From Ga0077560 sp046330395 (GTDB taxonomy: Bacteria > Actinomycetota > Thermoleophilia > Miltoncostaeales > Miltoncostaeaceae): DNA of 64,000 nt. The notes below the pieces were generated by a model. That model was given only the letters and a program-made list of their open reading frames with translations, was not told the origin of the DNA and ran no database searches. Positions 43,486-52,235 of the stretch are shown here, one piece after another. A program made the translations under genes and the position numbers. The stretch covers positions 124,001 through 188,000 of the forward strand of contig JAXLSS010000003.1 in assembly GCA_046330395.1 (NCBI GenBank). Direction: 5' to 3'. Each line of letters opens with the position of its first letter. Position 1 is the first letter of the stretch.

Positions 43486-44907
43486 TCAGGGGCGGATCTC
43501 CACCCGCACCGTGCGCAGGTCGACCGGGCTGGCGGCCGCGGTGCCCAGGTACTGGCCGATGAAGCGCCACGGCCCGGCACCGGTGATGGGCACGGCCAGG
43601 CTGGCGGCCCCCGCCGACAGCGTCGCGGTGACGCGCCGCCGGAAATGCCACGCGTTGGCGGCGTCGAACTGGTACGCGTCCACCTGGACGGTGCCGCCGC
43701 TGACGGCGGGCGAGACGTGGGCGGTCACCACCGCGGTGCCGCCCGGCCGCAGGGAGCCCGCGACGCTGAGCCCGCCCGAGGTGATGGCCCGCTCGGTGCG
43801 CACCAGCCGGTAGCGGCCCGCCGAGCCGTCGCGGGCGCGCACCACCACGATGTAGTCACCGGGGAACAGGGCGCGCTCCAGCTCCCGAGACCCCGGGTCG
43901 GACTCGCACGCGCAGTCCAGCACGCGCCCCGCGGGGGTCAGCAGCCGCAGCCGGACGTTTGCGCTGGTGGACAGCCGCAGGCGCACCCGCGCGTGGTTGG
44001 TGGTGTGGAAGTGGAACACGTCCTGCCGGTCGATCCCGCGTGCCGAGACGGCGCCGCGCACCGCCCCGCCCAGGGGCAGCGCCACGCCGGGTGCCTGGTC
44101 GTCGGCACCCATCCCGGCGAAGCTCAGCCGGTACTTCTGCCCGCGCACACCGCGACCGGCCTGCACCCGCAGGCTGTAGCGGCCGCCCTCCCCCGGACCG
44201 GGTGTGTAGGTGGCGAAGCCCCCGCAGGCCAGCTCGCGCGGGTCGCGGCCGCCGGGGGGTTCGAGGATGAGGTTCACGCCGCAGTCCGGGCCCCCGCCCA
44301 GCTGCGCGAGGTTGAACCGGTAGGTGACGCCGCTGCTCATCAGCACCGAGTAGGCGTCCTCGGTGTCGCGCAGCACGTCCACCGTGCCCACGGCGCCCGC
44401 GGCGGGCAGCGGCGGTCCCGGGAGCTTGGGCGGCGGCTCCGGGCGCACCGTCTGCAGCACGAACGCGCCGGCCTGGGCGCGCGCCCCGGTGACCACCTCC
44501 ACCACGTACTGCTCGCCCCGCTCGGCGGCGAAGTTCAGCACGGCGGTGCCGGTGCGGTCGGTGGACTGGCACTCCACGCGGGACAGGTCGCCGCCGTCAC
44601 GCACGTACACCTGCACCGTGGTGCCGGTCCCCTGTGCCGTCGTGAGGGACACCCCGACGGTGCCCGGGGAGAGGCCGTCCATGCGGTACCACACCGACGC
44701 GCCCGGGCTGGGCCCGCAGTCGGGGCGGGCGTCGGTGCGCTCGGCGGTGGCGCCCACGGTGGTGCCCGTGTGGCGCGCCGGCACCTGCAGCGGGGAGGCC
44801 GCGCTGAGGGTGTCGTTTGCGGGCGCGGGGGCCTGTGCGGCACCGGCGCCGGGGATGGCGGCCACCGCAAGGGCCGCCAGGATGGAGGTGCGTGGGAAGC
44901 TCAGCAT
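43486..44907 (-). CDS. Secreted protein with PPC-like beta-sandwich repeats
   Basis: 473 residues, not assigned to a named family. A Sec signal peptide (ILAALAVAAIPGAGAAQA) is followed by three segments resembling bacterial pre-peptidase C-terminal-type domains: ASVWYRM...GTVGVSL...VQVYVRDGGD, then DAYSVLMSSGVTYRFNLAQL...YSLRVQAG, then DVFHFHTTNHARVRLRLS...GDYIVVVRARDGS. A last domain (VTAHVSPAVSGGTVQVDAY) is Ig-like. No catalytic domain or membrane anchor is present. Probably an extracellular adhesive or structural protein. It lies 77 bp upstream of the RNase gene on the same strand. Confidence 0.7.
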   Translation of the reverse strand: MLSFPRTSILAALAVAAIPGAGAAQAPAPANDTLSAASPLQVPARHTGTTVGATAERTDARPDCGPSPGASVWYRMDGLSPGTVGVSLTTAQGTGTTVQVYVRDGGDLSRVECQSTDRTGTAVLNFAAERGEQYVVEVVTGARAQAGAFVLQTVRPEPPPKLPGPPLPAAGAVGTVDVLRDTEDAYSVLMSSGVTYRFNLAQLGGGPDCGVNLILEPPGGRDPRELACGGFATYTPGPGEGGRYSLRVQAGRGVRGQKYRLSFAGMGADDQAPGVALPLGGAVRGAVSARGIDRQDVFHFHTTNHARVRLRLSTSANVRLRLLTPAGRVLDCACESDPGSRELERALFPGDYIVVVRARDGSAGRYRLVRTERAITSGGLSVAGSLRPGGTAVVTAHVSPAVSGGTVQVDAYQFDAANAWHFRRRVTATLSAGAASLAVPITGAGPWRFIGQYLGTAAASPVDLRTVRVEIRP

Positions 44908-44942
44908 GGGGCGACCCTATGCCGGACGCCCCGCGCGGCGCA

Positions 44943-44958
44943 CCCACCCTCGGGTGGG
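44943..44958. terminator. Hairpin at the end of the nuo operon
   Basis: CCCACCC and GGGTGGG form a near-perfect palindrome 8 bp after the nuoN stop, before the next leftward gene. No U-tract. It is a likely terminator or attenuator for the nuo transcript. Confidence 0.5.
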
Positions 44959-44965
44959 ACGGGGC

Positions 44966-46411
44966 TTACGCGGCCAGCAGCGAGGACGCCGCCTGGCGGC
45001 ACACGTCCACCAGCGGCGAGGCCACGATGCCCATCGCCACGATGGCGATGGCGGACACCGCCGCCGACAGGGCCACCGGTACCGGCACGCCCAGCACCAT
45101 GGCCGTCCCGGCGCCCTCGGGCGCGTCCAGCCACATCACCTTCAGCACGCGCAGGTAGTAGCCCAGGCTGATGGCGCTGCCGATGGCGCCGATCACGGCC
45201 AGCCAGGTGAGGTGCTGGTCCACCGCCGCGCCGAACAGCAGGAACTTGCCCACGAAGCCGGCCAGCGGCGGCACCCCGGCGAGGGACAGCATCGCCAGGG
45301 TCATGGTGACGCCCAAGAGCGGCCGGCGGCGCCCGTAGCCGGCCAGCGCCTGGATGGTCTCGCCGTGCTCGGTCTCGCGCTCCCGGATGATCACCACGGC
45401 GAACGCGGCCAGCGTCATGGCCACGTAGGCGGCCAGGTAGTACAGCACCGCCTCGGCGCCGCGCAGCGTGCCGGCGGCCACCCCGATCAGCAGGTAGCCG
45501 GCCTGGGCCACGCTGGAGTAGGCCAGCAGGCGCTTCATGTTGTTCTGCGCGAGGGCCCCGACGTTGCCCACGATCACGCTGGCGGCGGCCACGACGGCGA
45601 TGGGGGTCTGCCAGGCGCCGGCCATGTCGGTGAGCGCGCCGCCGAAGATGCGCAGGAACGCCGCGAACGCGGCGATCTTGGTGGCCGTGGCCATGAAGGC
45701 GGTGATGGGCGTGGGCGCCCCCTCGTACACGTCGGGGGTCCACATGTGGAACGGGGCGGCGGACGCCTTGAACGCCAGGCCGGAGGCGATCAGCGCGATG
45801 GCGGCCAGCAGCAGGGGCTCCCGCGTGAACGAGGCCACCGACAGCGCATCCCCGATGACGCTGAGCTTGGTGGACCCCGTGGCGCCGAACAGGAACGTGA
45901 GGCCGTACAGCAGGATGGCCGAGCCGACGGCGCCCACGATGAGGTACTTGAGGCCCGCCTCCAGCGACCGCTCGCGCCACACCTCGAGGGCGCACAGCAC
46001 GTACAGCGCCACCGACAGCACCTCCACACCCAGGAAGAGGGTGATGAGATCGCCGGCGCCCGCCACCAGCATCATCCCGGAGGTGGAGGCCAGCACCAGC
46101 GAGGCGTACTCCCCGCGCCGGTCCACGCCGGCCGGCTCACGGGTGGACAACAGCAGCGTGGCGGCGGCGCAGACCAGGAACAGCAGGTTCAGCAGCACGC
46201 TGAAATGGTCGCTGCGGTAGCCGCCCTCGAACGCCTCGGCGCGGTTGCCCCACAGCACCACGCACATCACCCCGGCGGCCACCAGCCCCACCAGCCCCAC
46301 CGCCGTGGGGCCCATGCGCCGCACGGCGCGGCCGTTGAGGAGGCCCACCACCAGCGCAACCACCGAGGCGGTGGCCACGATCATCGGGGGGAGGGCGGCG
46401 GTGACGTTCAC
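44966..46411 (-). CDS. nuoN: NADH-quinone oxidoreductase subunit N
   Basis: Antiporter-like membrane subunit of complex I, adjacent to NuoM. 481 residues, about 14 helices. The core helices include LVLASTSGMMLVAGAGDLITLFLGVE with the conserved Glu, and AFKASAAPFHMWTPDVYEGAPTP with the conserved Lys and the family motif. GTG start overlapping the nuoM stop. Last gene of the operon. Confidence 0.95.
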   Translation of the reverse strand: MNVTAALPPMIVATASVVALVVGLLNGRAVRRMGPTAVGLVGLVAAGVMCVVLWGNRAEAFEGGYRSDHFSVLLNLLFLVCAAATLLLSTREPAGVDRRGEYASLVLASTSGMMLVAGAGDLITLFLGVEVLSVALYVLCALEVWRERSLEAGLKYLIVGAVGSAILLYGLTFLFGATGSTKLSVIGDALSVASFTREPLLLAAIALIASGLAFKASAAPFHMWTPDVYEGAPTPITAFMATATKIAAFAAFLRIFGGALTDMAGAWQTPIAVVAAASVIVGNVGALAQNNMKRLLAYSSVAQAGYLLIGVAAGTLRGAEAVLYYLAAYVAMTLAAFAVVIIRERETEHGETIQALAGYGRRRPLLGVTMTLAMLSLAGVPPLAGFVGKFLLFGAAVDQHLTWLAVIGAIGSAISLGYYLRVLKVMWLDAPEGAGTAMVLGVPVPVALSAAVSAIAIVAMGIVASPLVDVCRQAASSLLAA

Positions 46412-48012
46412 TGGGTGGTCGCTCCCTGCGTGGTCGCATCGCTGCCCGCGGGGTCACCCGGCAGCGGCAGCGCGTCGGTGGGCGGGTTCAGCACCGGCGT
46501 CTCGCGGATCTCGTTGGCGGGCCGGTGCGCGGCCACCTGGGCGGGCGCGATGACGTGGCCCACGGTGCGCACCGTGGTGCGCAGCAGGCCGTTGGGCCAC
46601 AGGGCGATCACGCCCATCACGGCCAGCAGGGGCAGCAGCACGGCGGCGTCGGTGCGGCGCAGCTCCACGCGGCGGGGCTCGGCGCCGTGCAGCGGCCCGT
46701 TCATGGTGGTCTGGTACAGGCGCAGCATGTAGACGGCGGCGTAGGCGATGCCGATGGTGGCCAGGGTGGCCGCCCACCAGTCGTGGCGGAACACGCCGGT
46801 GAGGATGAAGAACTCGCCCGCGAAGGCGTTGGATCCCGGCACCGCCAGGGAGGCCATGGTGACCAGCAGGAACACCCCGCCCAGCCACGGCGCCCCCTGG
46901 GCCAGGCCACCCAGGTCGTCCACGTCCTCGTGGCCGGACCGCTCGGCCAGGATCCCGACGATGAGGAAGGCGGCGGCCACCACCAGGCCGTGGTTGACCA
47001 TCTGCAGCACCGCGCCCTGCGCCCCGTCGTTGGTGAAGCTCATGATGCCCAGGGCGATGAACCCCAGGTGTGCCAGGCTGGAGTAGGCCACCAGCATGCG
47101 CATGCTGCGCTGCCGCCAGGCCACCAGCGACCCGTAGGCGATGCCGATGATGGCCGCCAGGTAGATGGGGGTCTGCAGCACCGACGCGCCGTGCGGGTAC
47201 AGCGGCACCCCCACGCGCAGCAGCCCGTAGGCGCCGGCCTTGCTCATCACGGCCGACAGCAGCGCGGTGAGCACGATGGGCGCCGAGCCGTAGGCCCCGG
47301 GCATCCAGCCGTGCAGCGGCCAGATGGGCAGCTTGATGGCGAACGCGATGGCGAAGGCCGAGAACAGCCACACCGACTGTGTGTCGCTGAACCGCACCCC
47401 GCGCAGGGACTCCATGTCCAGCGTGAACTGGCCCGTCACCTTGGCGGCGATGATGCCCGTGGCGGCGATGCCCACCAGCATCAGGAAGCTGCCGGCCGTG
47501 GTGTAGATCACGAACCGGGTGGTGTTGCGCACCCGCTCGCCCTCGCCCCAGATCCCGATGAGGAAGTAGAACGGGATCAGCATGAGCTCCCAGAACAGGT
47601 AGAACAGCAGCAGGTTCTGGGAGGCGAACAGGCCCATCAGGCCGGCCTCGGACAGCAGCAGCAGGCCCAGGAACAGGTGGCCGCGCTGCGGCGGGCGCAT
47701 GGCGATGGCGGCGATGGCCACCAGGAACAGCCCTGAGGTGAGCAGCAGCAGCCAGATGGAGATGCCGTCCACGCCCACGCGCCACTCCAGGCCCACCGTG
47801 GAGATCCAGCGGTGGTGGTCCACGAACTGGGGGGTGCCCACGCCGCGCTTGATGCGGAACAGCTGCACCACGGCCAGCACGAACGACGCACCCGAGAACA
47901 GCAGCGCCTGGAAGCGCGGCGCCGGCAGCGCGGTCGTGGGGATGCACAGCAGGATCAGCGCCCCCGCCAGGGGCAGCAGCACGGCGATGGAGGTCCAGGG
48001 CATTCCGCTCAC
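46408..48012 (-). CDS. nuoM: NADH-quinone oxidoreductase subunit M
   Basis: Proton-pumping antiporter-like subunit. 534 residues. It has WRVGVDGISIWLLLLTS, FYLFWELMLIPFYFLIG with the essential Glu, and KLPIWPLHGWMPGAYGSAP with the channel Lys. The C-terminal ~55 residues form an unusual Pro/Thr-rich soluble tail after the last helix. Coupled to nuoL and nuoN by GTGA overlaps. Confidence 0.96.
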   Translation of the reverse strand: MSGMPWTSIAVLLPLAGALILLCIPTTALPAPRFQALLFSGASFVLAVVQLFRIKRGVGTPQFVDHHRWISTVGLEWRVGVDGISIWLLLLTSGLFLVAIAAIAMRPPQRGHLFLGLLLLSEAGLMGLFASQNLLLFYLFWELMLIPFYFLIGIWGEGERVRNTTRFVIYTTAGSFLMLVGIAATGIIAAKVTGQFTLDMESLRGVRFSDTQSVWLFSAFAIAFAIKLPIWPLHGWMPGAYGSAPIVLTALLSAVMSKAGAYGLLRVGVPLYPHGASVLQTPIYLAAIIGIAYGSLVAWRQRSMRMLVAYSSLAHLGFIALGIMSFTNDGAQGAVLQMVNHGLVVAAAFLIVGILAERSGHEDVDDLGGLAQGAPWLGGVFLLVTMASLAVPGSNAFAGEFFILTGVFRHDWWAATLATIGIAYAAVYMLRLYQTTMNGPLHGAEPRRVELRRTDAAVLLPLLAVMGVIALWPNGLLRTTVRTVGHVIAPAQVAAHRPANEIRETPVLNPPTDALPLPGDPAGSDATTQGATTQ

Positions 48013-49916
48013 CGCACCGCGAGGATGATCAGCACGCCGACGACGGCGGCTCCGACGACCACGGCCGATGCGGAGGTGCGCACCAGCCCGTTCTGGGCCC
48101 GGCGGGCCAGGAGCCCGGCGAACTGCGCGATGCCGGCGCCCGCGGTGGCCACACCGCGGCCCACGTAGCGCTCGCCGGCCACGCCGGCGTCGCCCAGGTC
48201 ACGGCCCGGCTGGATCACCGCGGCCTCGTAGGCCTCGTCGAAGCGCCACTGGTCCAAGAGGAACCCGCGCAGGGCGGTGGCGCGGCCGGCGTACGCCAGG
48301 CGCCGCTCCGGGCCCTGGCCGAACAGCCACCACGCGGTGCCGATGCCGATGGCGGCAACCGCCAGCGAGCAGACGATGATCAGCAGCTCCTGGCCGTTGC
48401 TGGCCTCGATGTGCGGGTCGGCAAGCAGCGAGGGCTCCAGCCAGTTGCGCAGGTTGTGCGACACCGACGGGATCTGGATGAGGCCGCCCACGGTGGCCAG
48501 GACGCCCAGGATGATCACCGGCACGGCCATCGCCTGGCCGGAGGGGTGCGGGGCGTGCTCGTAGCCGCCGTCCGGCTCGGGGCCGTGGAAGGCGCGGAAC
48601 AGCATCCGGAACATGTAGAAGGCGGTGAGGCCCGCGGCGATGATGCCCACCACGGCCAGCACCCGTCCCAGCGTGCCCGCCGCGAGCGCCCCGGCCAGGA
48701 TCTCGTCCTTCGAGAAGAACCCGGAGAAGGGCGGGATGCCGGCGATGGCCAGGCAGCCCGCGGCCGTCACGAGGTACGCCACGCGCAGGTGGCGCGACAG
48801 GCCGCCCATGCGGTCAAGGCTCTGCTCGCCGGCAAGCGCGTGGATGACGATTCCGGCGGCCAGGAACAGGGCGGCCTTGAAGAACGCGTGGGTGAGGAAG
48901 TGGAACATGCCGCTGGTGTAGAGACCCAGCCCGGCGGCCATGATCATGTAGCCGATCTGGCTCACCGTGGACCATGCCAGCACCCGCTTGATGTCCTCCT
49001 GCACCGTGGCGATGGTGGCGGCCACGAACAGGGTGGCGGCGCCCACGACGGCCACCACCTGGCTGGCGTGCGGTGCCAGCTGGAACAGCACGTTGCAGCG
49101 CACGATCAGGTAGACGCCCGCCGTGACCATGGTGGCGGCGTGGATGAGGGCGCTCACCGGGGTTGGGCCCTCCATGGCGTCCGGCAGCCAGGTGTGCAGG
49201 GGGATCTGCGCGCTCTTGGCGGCGGCCCCGACGAACAGCAGGAGGCCCACCATCTCGGCGGCCAGGGTGCCGTGACCCAGGCCCTTCGGCGCGGCGGCCC
49301 ACACCTGCGCGTAGTCCAGGGTGCCCAGCTTCTGCACCAGCAGGAAGGCGCCCAGCACCAGCCCGATGTCACCCAGCACGTTGATGACGAAGGCCTTCTT
49401 GGCGGCGGCCACGGCCGACGGGCGGTCGTAGTAGTAGCCGATCAGCAGGTAGCTGGCCAGGCCCACCAGCGCCCACCCCACGATGAGGAACAGGAAGTTG
49501 GCGGCGGCCACCAGCAGCAGCATCGCGAAGATGAAGAAGTCCATCTCGGCGAAGAACCGGCGGTAGTCCCGGTCGTGGGACATGTACTCGGTGGAGTACA
49601 GGACGATCAGCGAGCCCACGCCGGTGATCACCAGCATCATCAGCACGGACAGCGGGTCCACCAGCACCTGCAGCTTGATGTGCAGGTCGCCCAGGTTGGC
49701 CCACTCCCACAGGGTGGACGTGTCGGCCCGGTGGCTGGACCCCTTGCCCAGCTGCTGCGCGAACAGGGACACCACGATGAGGAACGACAGGGCCACCGAG
49801 CCCACGCCCACGGCGCGGGTGAGGGCCTTGGACGGCTCCCCGGGGATGAGCGACAGCACGATGCTGCCGGCCAGGGGGAGGGCCAGGACGAACCAGGCGA
49901 GGTAGGCGGAGGTCAT
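48009..49916 (-). CDS. nuoL: NADH-quinone oxidoreductase subunit L
   Basis: Distal antiporter-like subunit carrying the long lateral helix. 635 residues. It has QVLVDPLSVLMMLVITGVGSLIVLYS, FFIFAMLLLVAAANFLFLIVGWALVGLASYLLI in outline, and SAQIPLHTWLPDAMEGPTPVSALIHAATMV. The C-terminal amphipathic helix region ends in a final anchor. The ATG overlaps the nuoK stop. Confidence 0.96.
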   Translation of the reverse strand: MTSAYLAWFVLALPLAGSIVLSLIPGEPSKALTRAVGVGSVALSFLIVVSLFAQQLGKGSSHRADTSTLWEWANLGDLHIKLQVLVDPLSVLMMLVITGVGSLIVLYSTEYMSHDRDYRRFFAEMDFFIFAMLLLVAAANFLFLIVGWALVGLASYLLIGYYYDRPSAVAAAKKAFVINVLGDIGLVLGAFLLVQKLGTLDYAQVWAAAPKGLGHGTLAAEMVGLLLFVGAAAKSAQIPLHTWLPDAMEGPTPVSALIHAATMVTAGVYLIVRCNVLFQLAPHASQVVAVVGAATLFVAATIATVQEDIKRVLAWSTVSQIGYMIMAAGLGLYTSGMFHFLTHAFFKAALFLAAGIVIHALAGEQSLDRMGGLSRHLRVAYLVTAAGCLAIAGIPPFSGFFSKDEILAGALAAGTLGRVLAVVGIIAAGLTAFYMFRMLFRAFHGPEPDGGYEHAPHPSGQAMAVPVIILGVLATVGGLIQIPSVSHNLRNWLEPSLLADPHIEASNGQELLIIVCSLAVAAIGIGTAWWLFGQGPERRLAYAGRATALRGFLLDQWRFDEAYEAAVIQPGRDLGDAGVAGERYVGRGVATAGAGIAQFAGLLARRAQNGLVRTSASAVVVGAAVVGVLIILAVR

Positions 49917-50221
49917 CCCTTGAGGCTCGTCATTCCGTCGACGTCAAGCGCCATGCGCTGGCGGAACACCGACACCACCAGGCCCAGCCCGATCACGACC
50001 TCGGCGGCGGCCACCACCATCACCACCAGGGCGAAGACCTGCCCGTCCACCACGTTCCAGTAGCGGGAGAAGCCCACCAGGGCCACGTTGGAGGAGTTCA
50101 GCATCAGCTCCACGGCCAGCAGCAGGAGCAGCGGGTTGCGCCGGCGCAGCACGCCGAACAGCCCCAGCAGGAACAGCGCCAGCGACACGCCGAGGTAGTA
50201 GGCCAGCGGGACGTGCTGCAT
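49913..50221 (-). CDS. nuoK: NADH-quinone oxidoreductase subunit K
   Basis: 102 residues with three membrane helices. The NuoK signature FGVLRRRNPLLLLLAVELML, with a buried Glu, is followed by NSSNVALVGFSRY and a second Glu helix (VVMVVAAAEVVIGLGLVV). Overlaps nuoJ (TGATG) and nuoL (ATGA). Confidence 0.96.
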   Translation of the reverse strand: MQHVPLAYYLGVSLALFLLGLFGVLRRRNPLLLLLAVELMLNSSNVALVGFSRYWNVVDGQVFALVVMVVAAAEVVIGLGLVVSVFRQRMALDVDGMTSLKG

Positions 50222-50745
50222 CAGCGTCCGCCCTCCCCCAGCACGGCGCGCTTGGCCAGCAGCACCGCGGCGATGGCGGCCACCATCAGCACCAGCGAGG
50301 TGGCCTCGAAGGGCAGCACAAACCCGTGCGTGAAGGCCATCCCCAGCGCGTGGGGGCTCCCGATGTCGCTCGCCGTCCCACCGGAGTGGAAGATGCCGGT
50401 CATCTTCGTCATGGCCAGGGCCACGAAGCCCTGCACGCCGATGGCGATGATGGCGATCCAGGTGAGCACCTCGTAGCGCTCCAGGGGATCGCTGCCCAAG
50501 AGCAGCGGGCGGTCACCCAGGTAGGCGATGACGAACAGGAACAGCACCACGATGGCGCCGGCGTAGACGATCACCTGGATGGCAGCCACGAACGGCGCCG
50601 CCAGCAGCAGGAACATCAGGGCCACGCCCAGGAGGGTGCCGATGAGGGCCACGGCGGCCCGGAACGGGTTGCGCAGGGTGACCACGCCCACCGCCGACCC
50701 CAGGGCCAGGGCGGTGGCCAGCACGAACGTGATGCGCTCACCCAC
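50221..50745 (-). CDS. nuoJ: NADH-quinone oxidoreductase subunit J
   Basis: 174 residues, five helices. It has TLRNPFRAAVALIGTLLGVALMFLLLAAPFVAAIQVIVYAGAIVVLFLFVIAYL in outline; the pi-bulge helix VIVYAGAIVVLFLFV is diagnostic. GTG start 39 bp after nuoI, the widest gap within the operon. Confidence 0.95.
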   Translation of the reverse strand: MGERITFVLATALALGSAVGVVTLRNPFRAAVALIGTLLGVALMFLLLAAPFVAAIQVIVYAGAIVVLFLFVIAYLGDRPLLLGSDPLERYEVLTWIAIIAIGVQGFVALAMTKMTGIFHSGGTASDIGSPHALGMAFTHGFVLPFEATSLVLMVAAIAAVLLAKRAVLGEGGR

Positions 50746-50784
50746 GGGGCATCACCTTACGGGACGGGGGCTCGACTTCGCGCA

Positions 50785-51243
50785 TCAGACCCGCTGCCCC
50801 TCGGCCCGCAGGGGGACCTCCTTCGGGTGCGGGGCCAGGAGCATCTCCTTGGTGTAGATCAGCTCGTGCCGGTCGCGCTCGGACATCTCGTAGTTCTGCT
50901 CCAGCGTGATGGCGTCGAACGGGCACGCCACCTCGCAGTAGCCGCAGAAGATGCATCGGGCCATGTTGATCTCGTAGATGCGCGCGAAGCGCTCGCCCGC
51001 CGACACGCGGTGCTCGGGCGTGTTCTCCTCGGCCACCACCCGGATGCAGTCGGCCGGGCACGCCGCCGCGCACAGCGAGCAGCCCACGCACTTCTCCAGC
51101 CCGTTGTCGTACGTCCACAGCCGGTGACGGCCGCGGAAGCGCGGGAACACGGGGGTCTTCACCTCGGGGTATCCCAGGGTGAGGGGCTTCTTCAACATGC
51201 TCCGGAACGTGATTCCGAAGCCTTTCAGCTGGTCGAGGCTCAT
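50785..51243 (-). CDS. nuoI: NADH-quinone oxidoreductase subunit I (ferredoxin-type)
   Basis: Carries iron-sulfur clusters N6a and N6b, which pass electrons to NuoB. 152 residues. Two CxxCxxCxxxCP motifs are seen: CVGCSLCAAACPADCI and CIFCGYCEVACPFDAI. The ATG overlaps the nuoH stop (ATGA). A much longer open frame upstream of this start belongs to the disordered nuoG region. Confidence 0.96.
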   Translation of the reverse strand: MSLDQLKGFGITFRSMLKKPLTLGYPEVKTPVFPRFRGRHRLWTYDNGLEKCVGCSLCAAACPADCIRVVAEENTPEHRVSAGERFARIYEINMARCIFCGYCEVACPFDAITLEQNYEMSERDRHELIYTKEMLLAPHPKEVPLRAEGQRV

Positions 51244-52235
51244 TTCGCGAAGAACACTCCCACGATGATGGCCGTGATCACGAGGTTGGCCGTGGCGAGC
51301 GGCAGCAGCACCTTCCAGCCCAGGCGCATCAGCTGGTCGTAGCGCAGACGGGGCAGCGTGGCGCGCAGCCAGATGAACAGGAACAGCAGCGCGCAGACCT
51401 TGATGGTGATCCAGATCCACCCGGGCAGGAACGGACCGTCGAAGCCCCCCAGGAACAGCGTGGCGCCGATGGCCGACACCACGATCATGTTGAGGTACTC
51501 CGACATCATGTAGGTGGCGAACTTCATGCCGCCGTACTCGGTCATGAAGCCGGCCACCAGCTCGCTCTCCGACTCGGGCAGGTCGAACGGGGTGCGGTTG
51601 GTCTCGGCCACGGCCGCCACCATGAAGATCAGGAACGCCACCGGCTGCAGCAGCACGTACCAGACGGTGTGCTGCTGGGCGTGCACGATGTCCATCAGCG
51701 ACATGCTGCGGGCAAGGAGCACCACGCCCACCACCGACAGGCCCATGGACACCTCGTAGCTCACCAGCTGGGCCGCGGTGCGCGCGGCGCCAAGCAGGCT
51801 GTACTTGTTGCCGCTGGCCCAGCCGCCCAGGATCAGGCCGTAGAAGCCGATGCCCGACAGCGCGAACGCCAGCAGCAGGCCGATCGGCACGTCCAGGCCC
51901 ACCAGGTTGATGGGCTGGCCGAAGATGGTGGTGGGGTTGCCGAAGGGGATCAGCGACAGGCCCGCCACGGCGGTAGCCAGCGACATGGCCGGGGCCATCT
52001 GGAACAGCACGCGGTTGGCACCCTGCGGGACGAAGTCCTCCTTGGCCACCAGCTTCAGCACGTCGGCCAGGGGCTGCAGCAGGCCCATGGGGCCCACGCG
52101 GTTGGGGCCGGGGCGCAGCGGGGCGCGGCCCAGGATCTTGCGCTCGAACAGGCTCATGTAGGCGAAGAACGTGATGACGATGGTGGCCAGCACCACGCAC
52201 TTGACCACCATCAGCCAGATGGGTTCGTTCACCAT
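51240..52235 (-). CDS. nuoH: NADH-quinone oxidoreductase subunit H
   Basis: Membrane subunit forming the quinone chamber with NuoB and NuoD. 331 residues, eight helices. ERKILGRAPLRPGPNRVGP, QPLADVLKLVAKEDF and AAVAETNRTPFDLPESESELVAGF with the conserved acidic loop are all present. The ATG at 52235 overlaps the nuoG stop as TGATG. Confidence 0.96.
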   Translation of the reverse strand: MVNEPIWLMVVKCVVLATIVITFFAYMSLFERKILGRAPLRPGPNRVGPMGLLQPLADVLKLVAKEDFVPQGANRVLFQMAPAMSLATAVAGLSLIPFGNPTTIFGQPINLVGLDVPIGLLLAFALSGIGFYGLILGGWASGNKYSLLGAARTAAQLVSYEVSMGLSVVGVVLLARSMSLMDIVHAQQHTVWYVLLQPVAFLIFMVAAVAETNRTPFDLPESESELVAGFMTEYGGMKFATYMMSEYLNMIVVSAIGATLFLGGFDGPFLPGWIWITIKVCALLFLFIWLRATLPRLRYDQLMRLGWKVLLPLATANLVITAIIVGVFFAK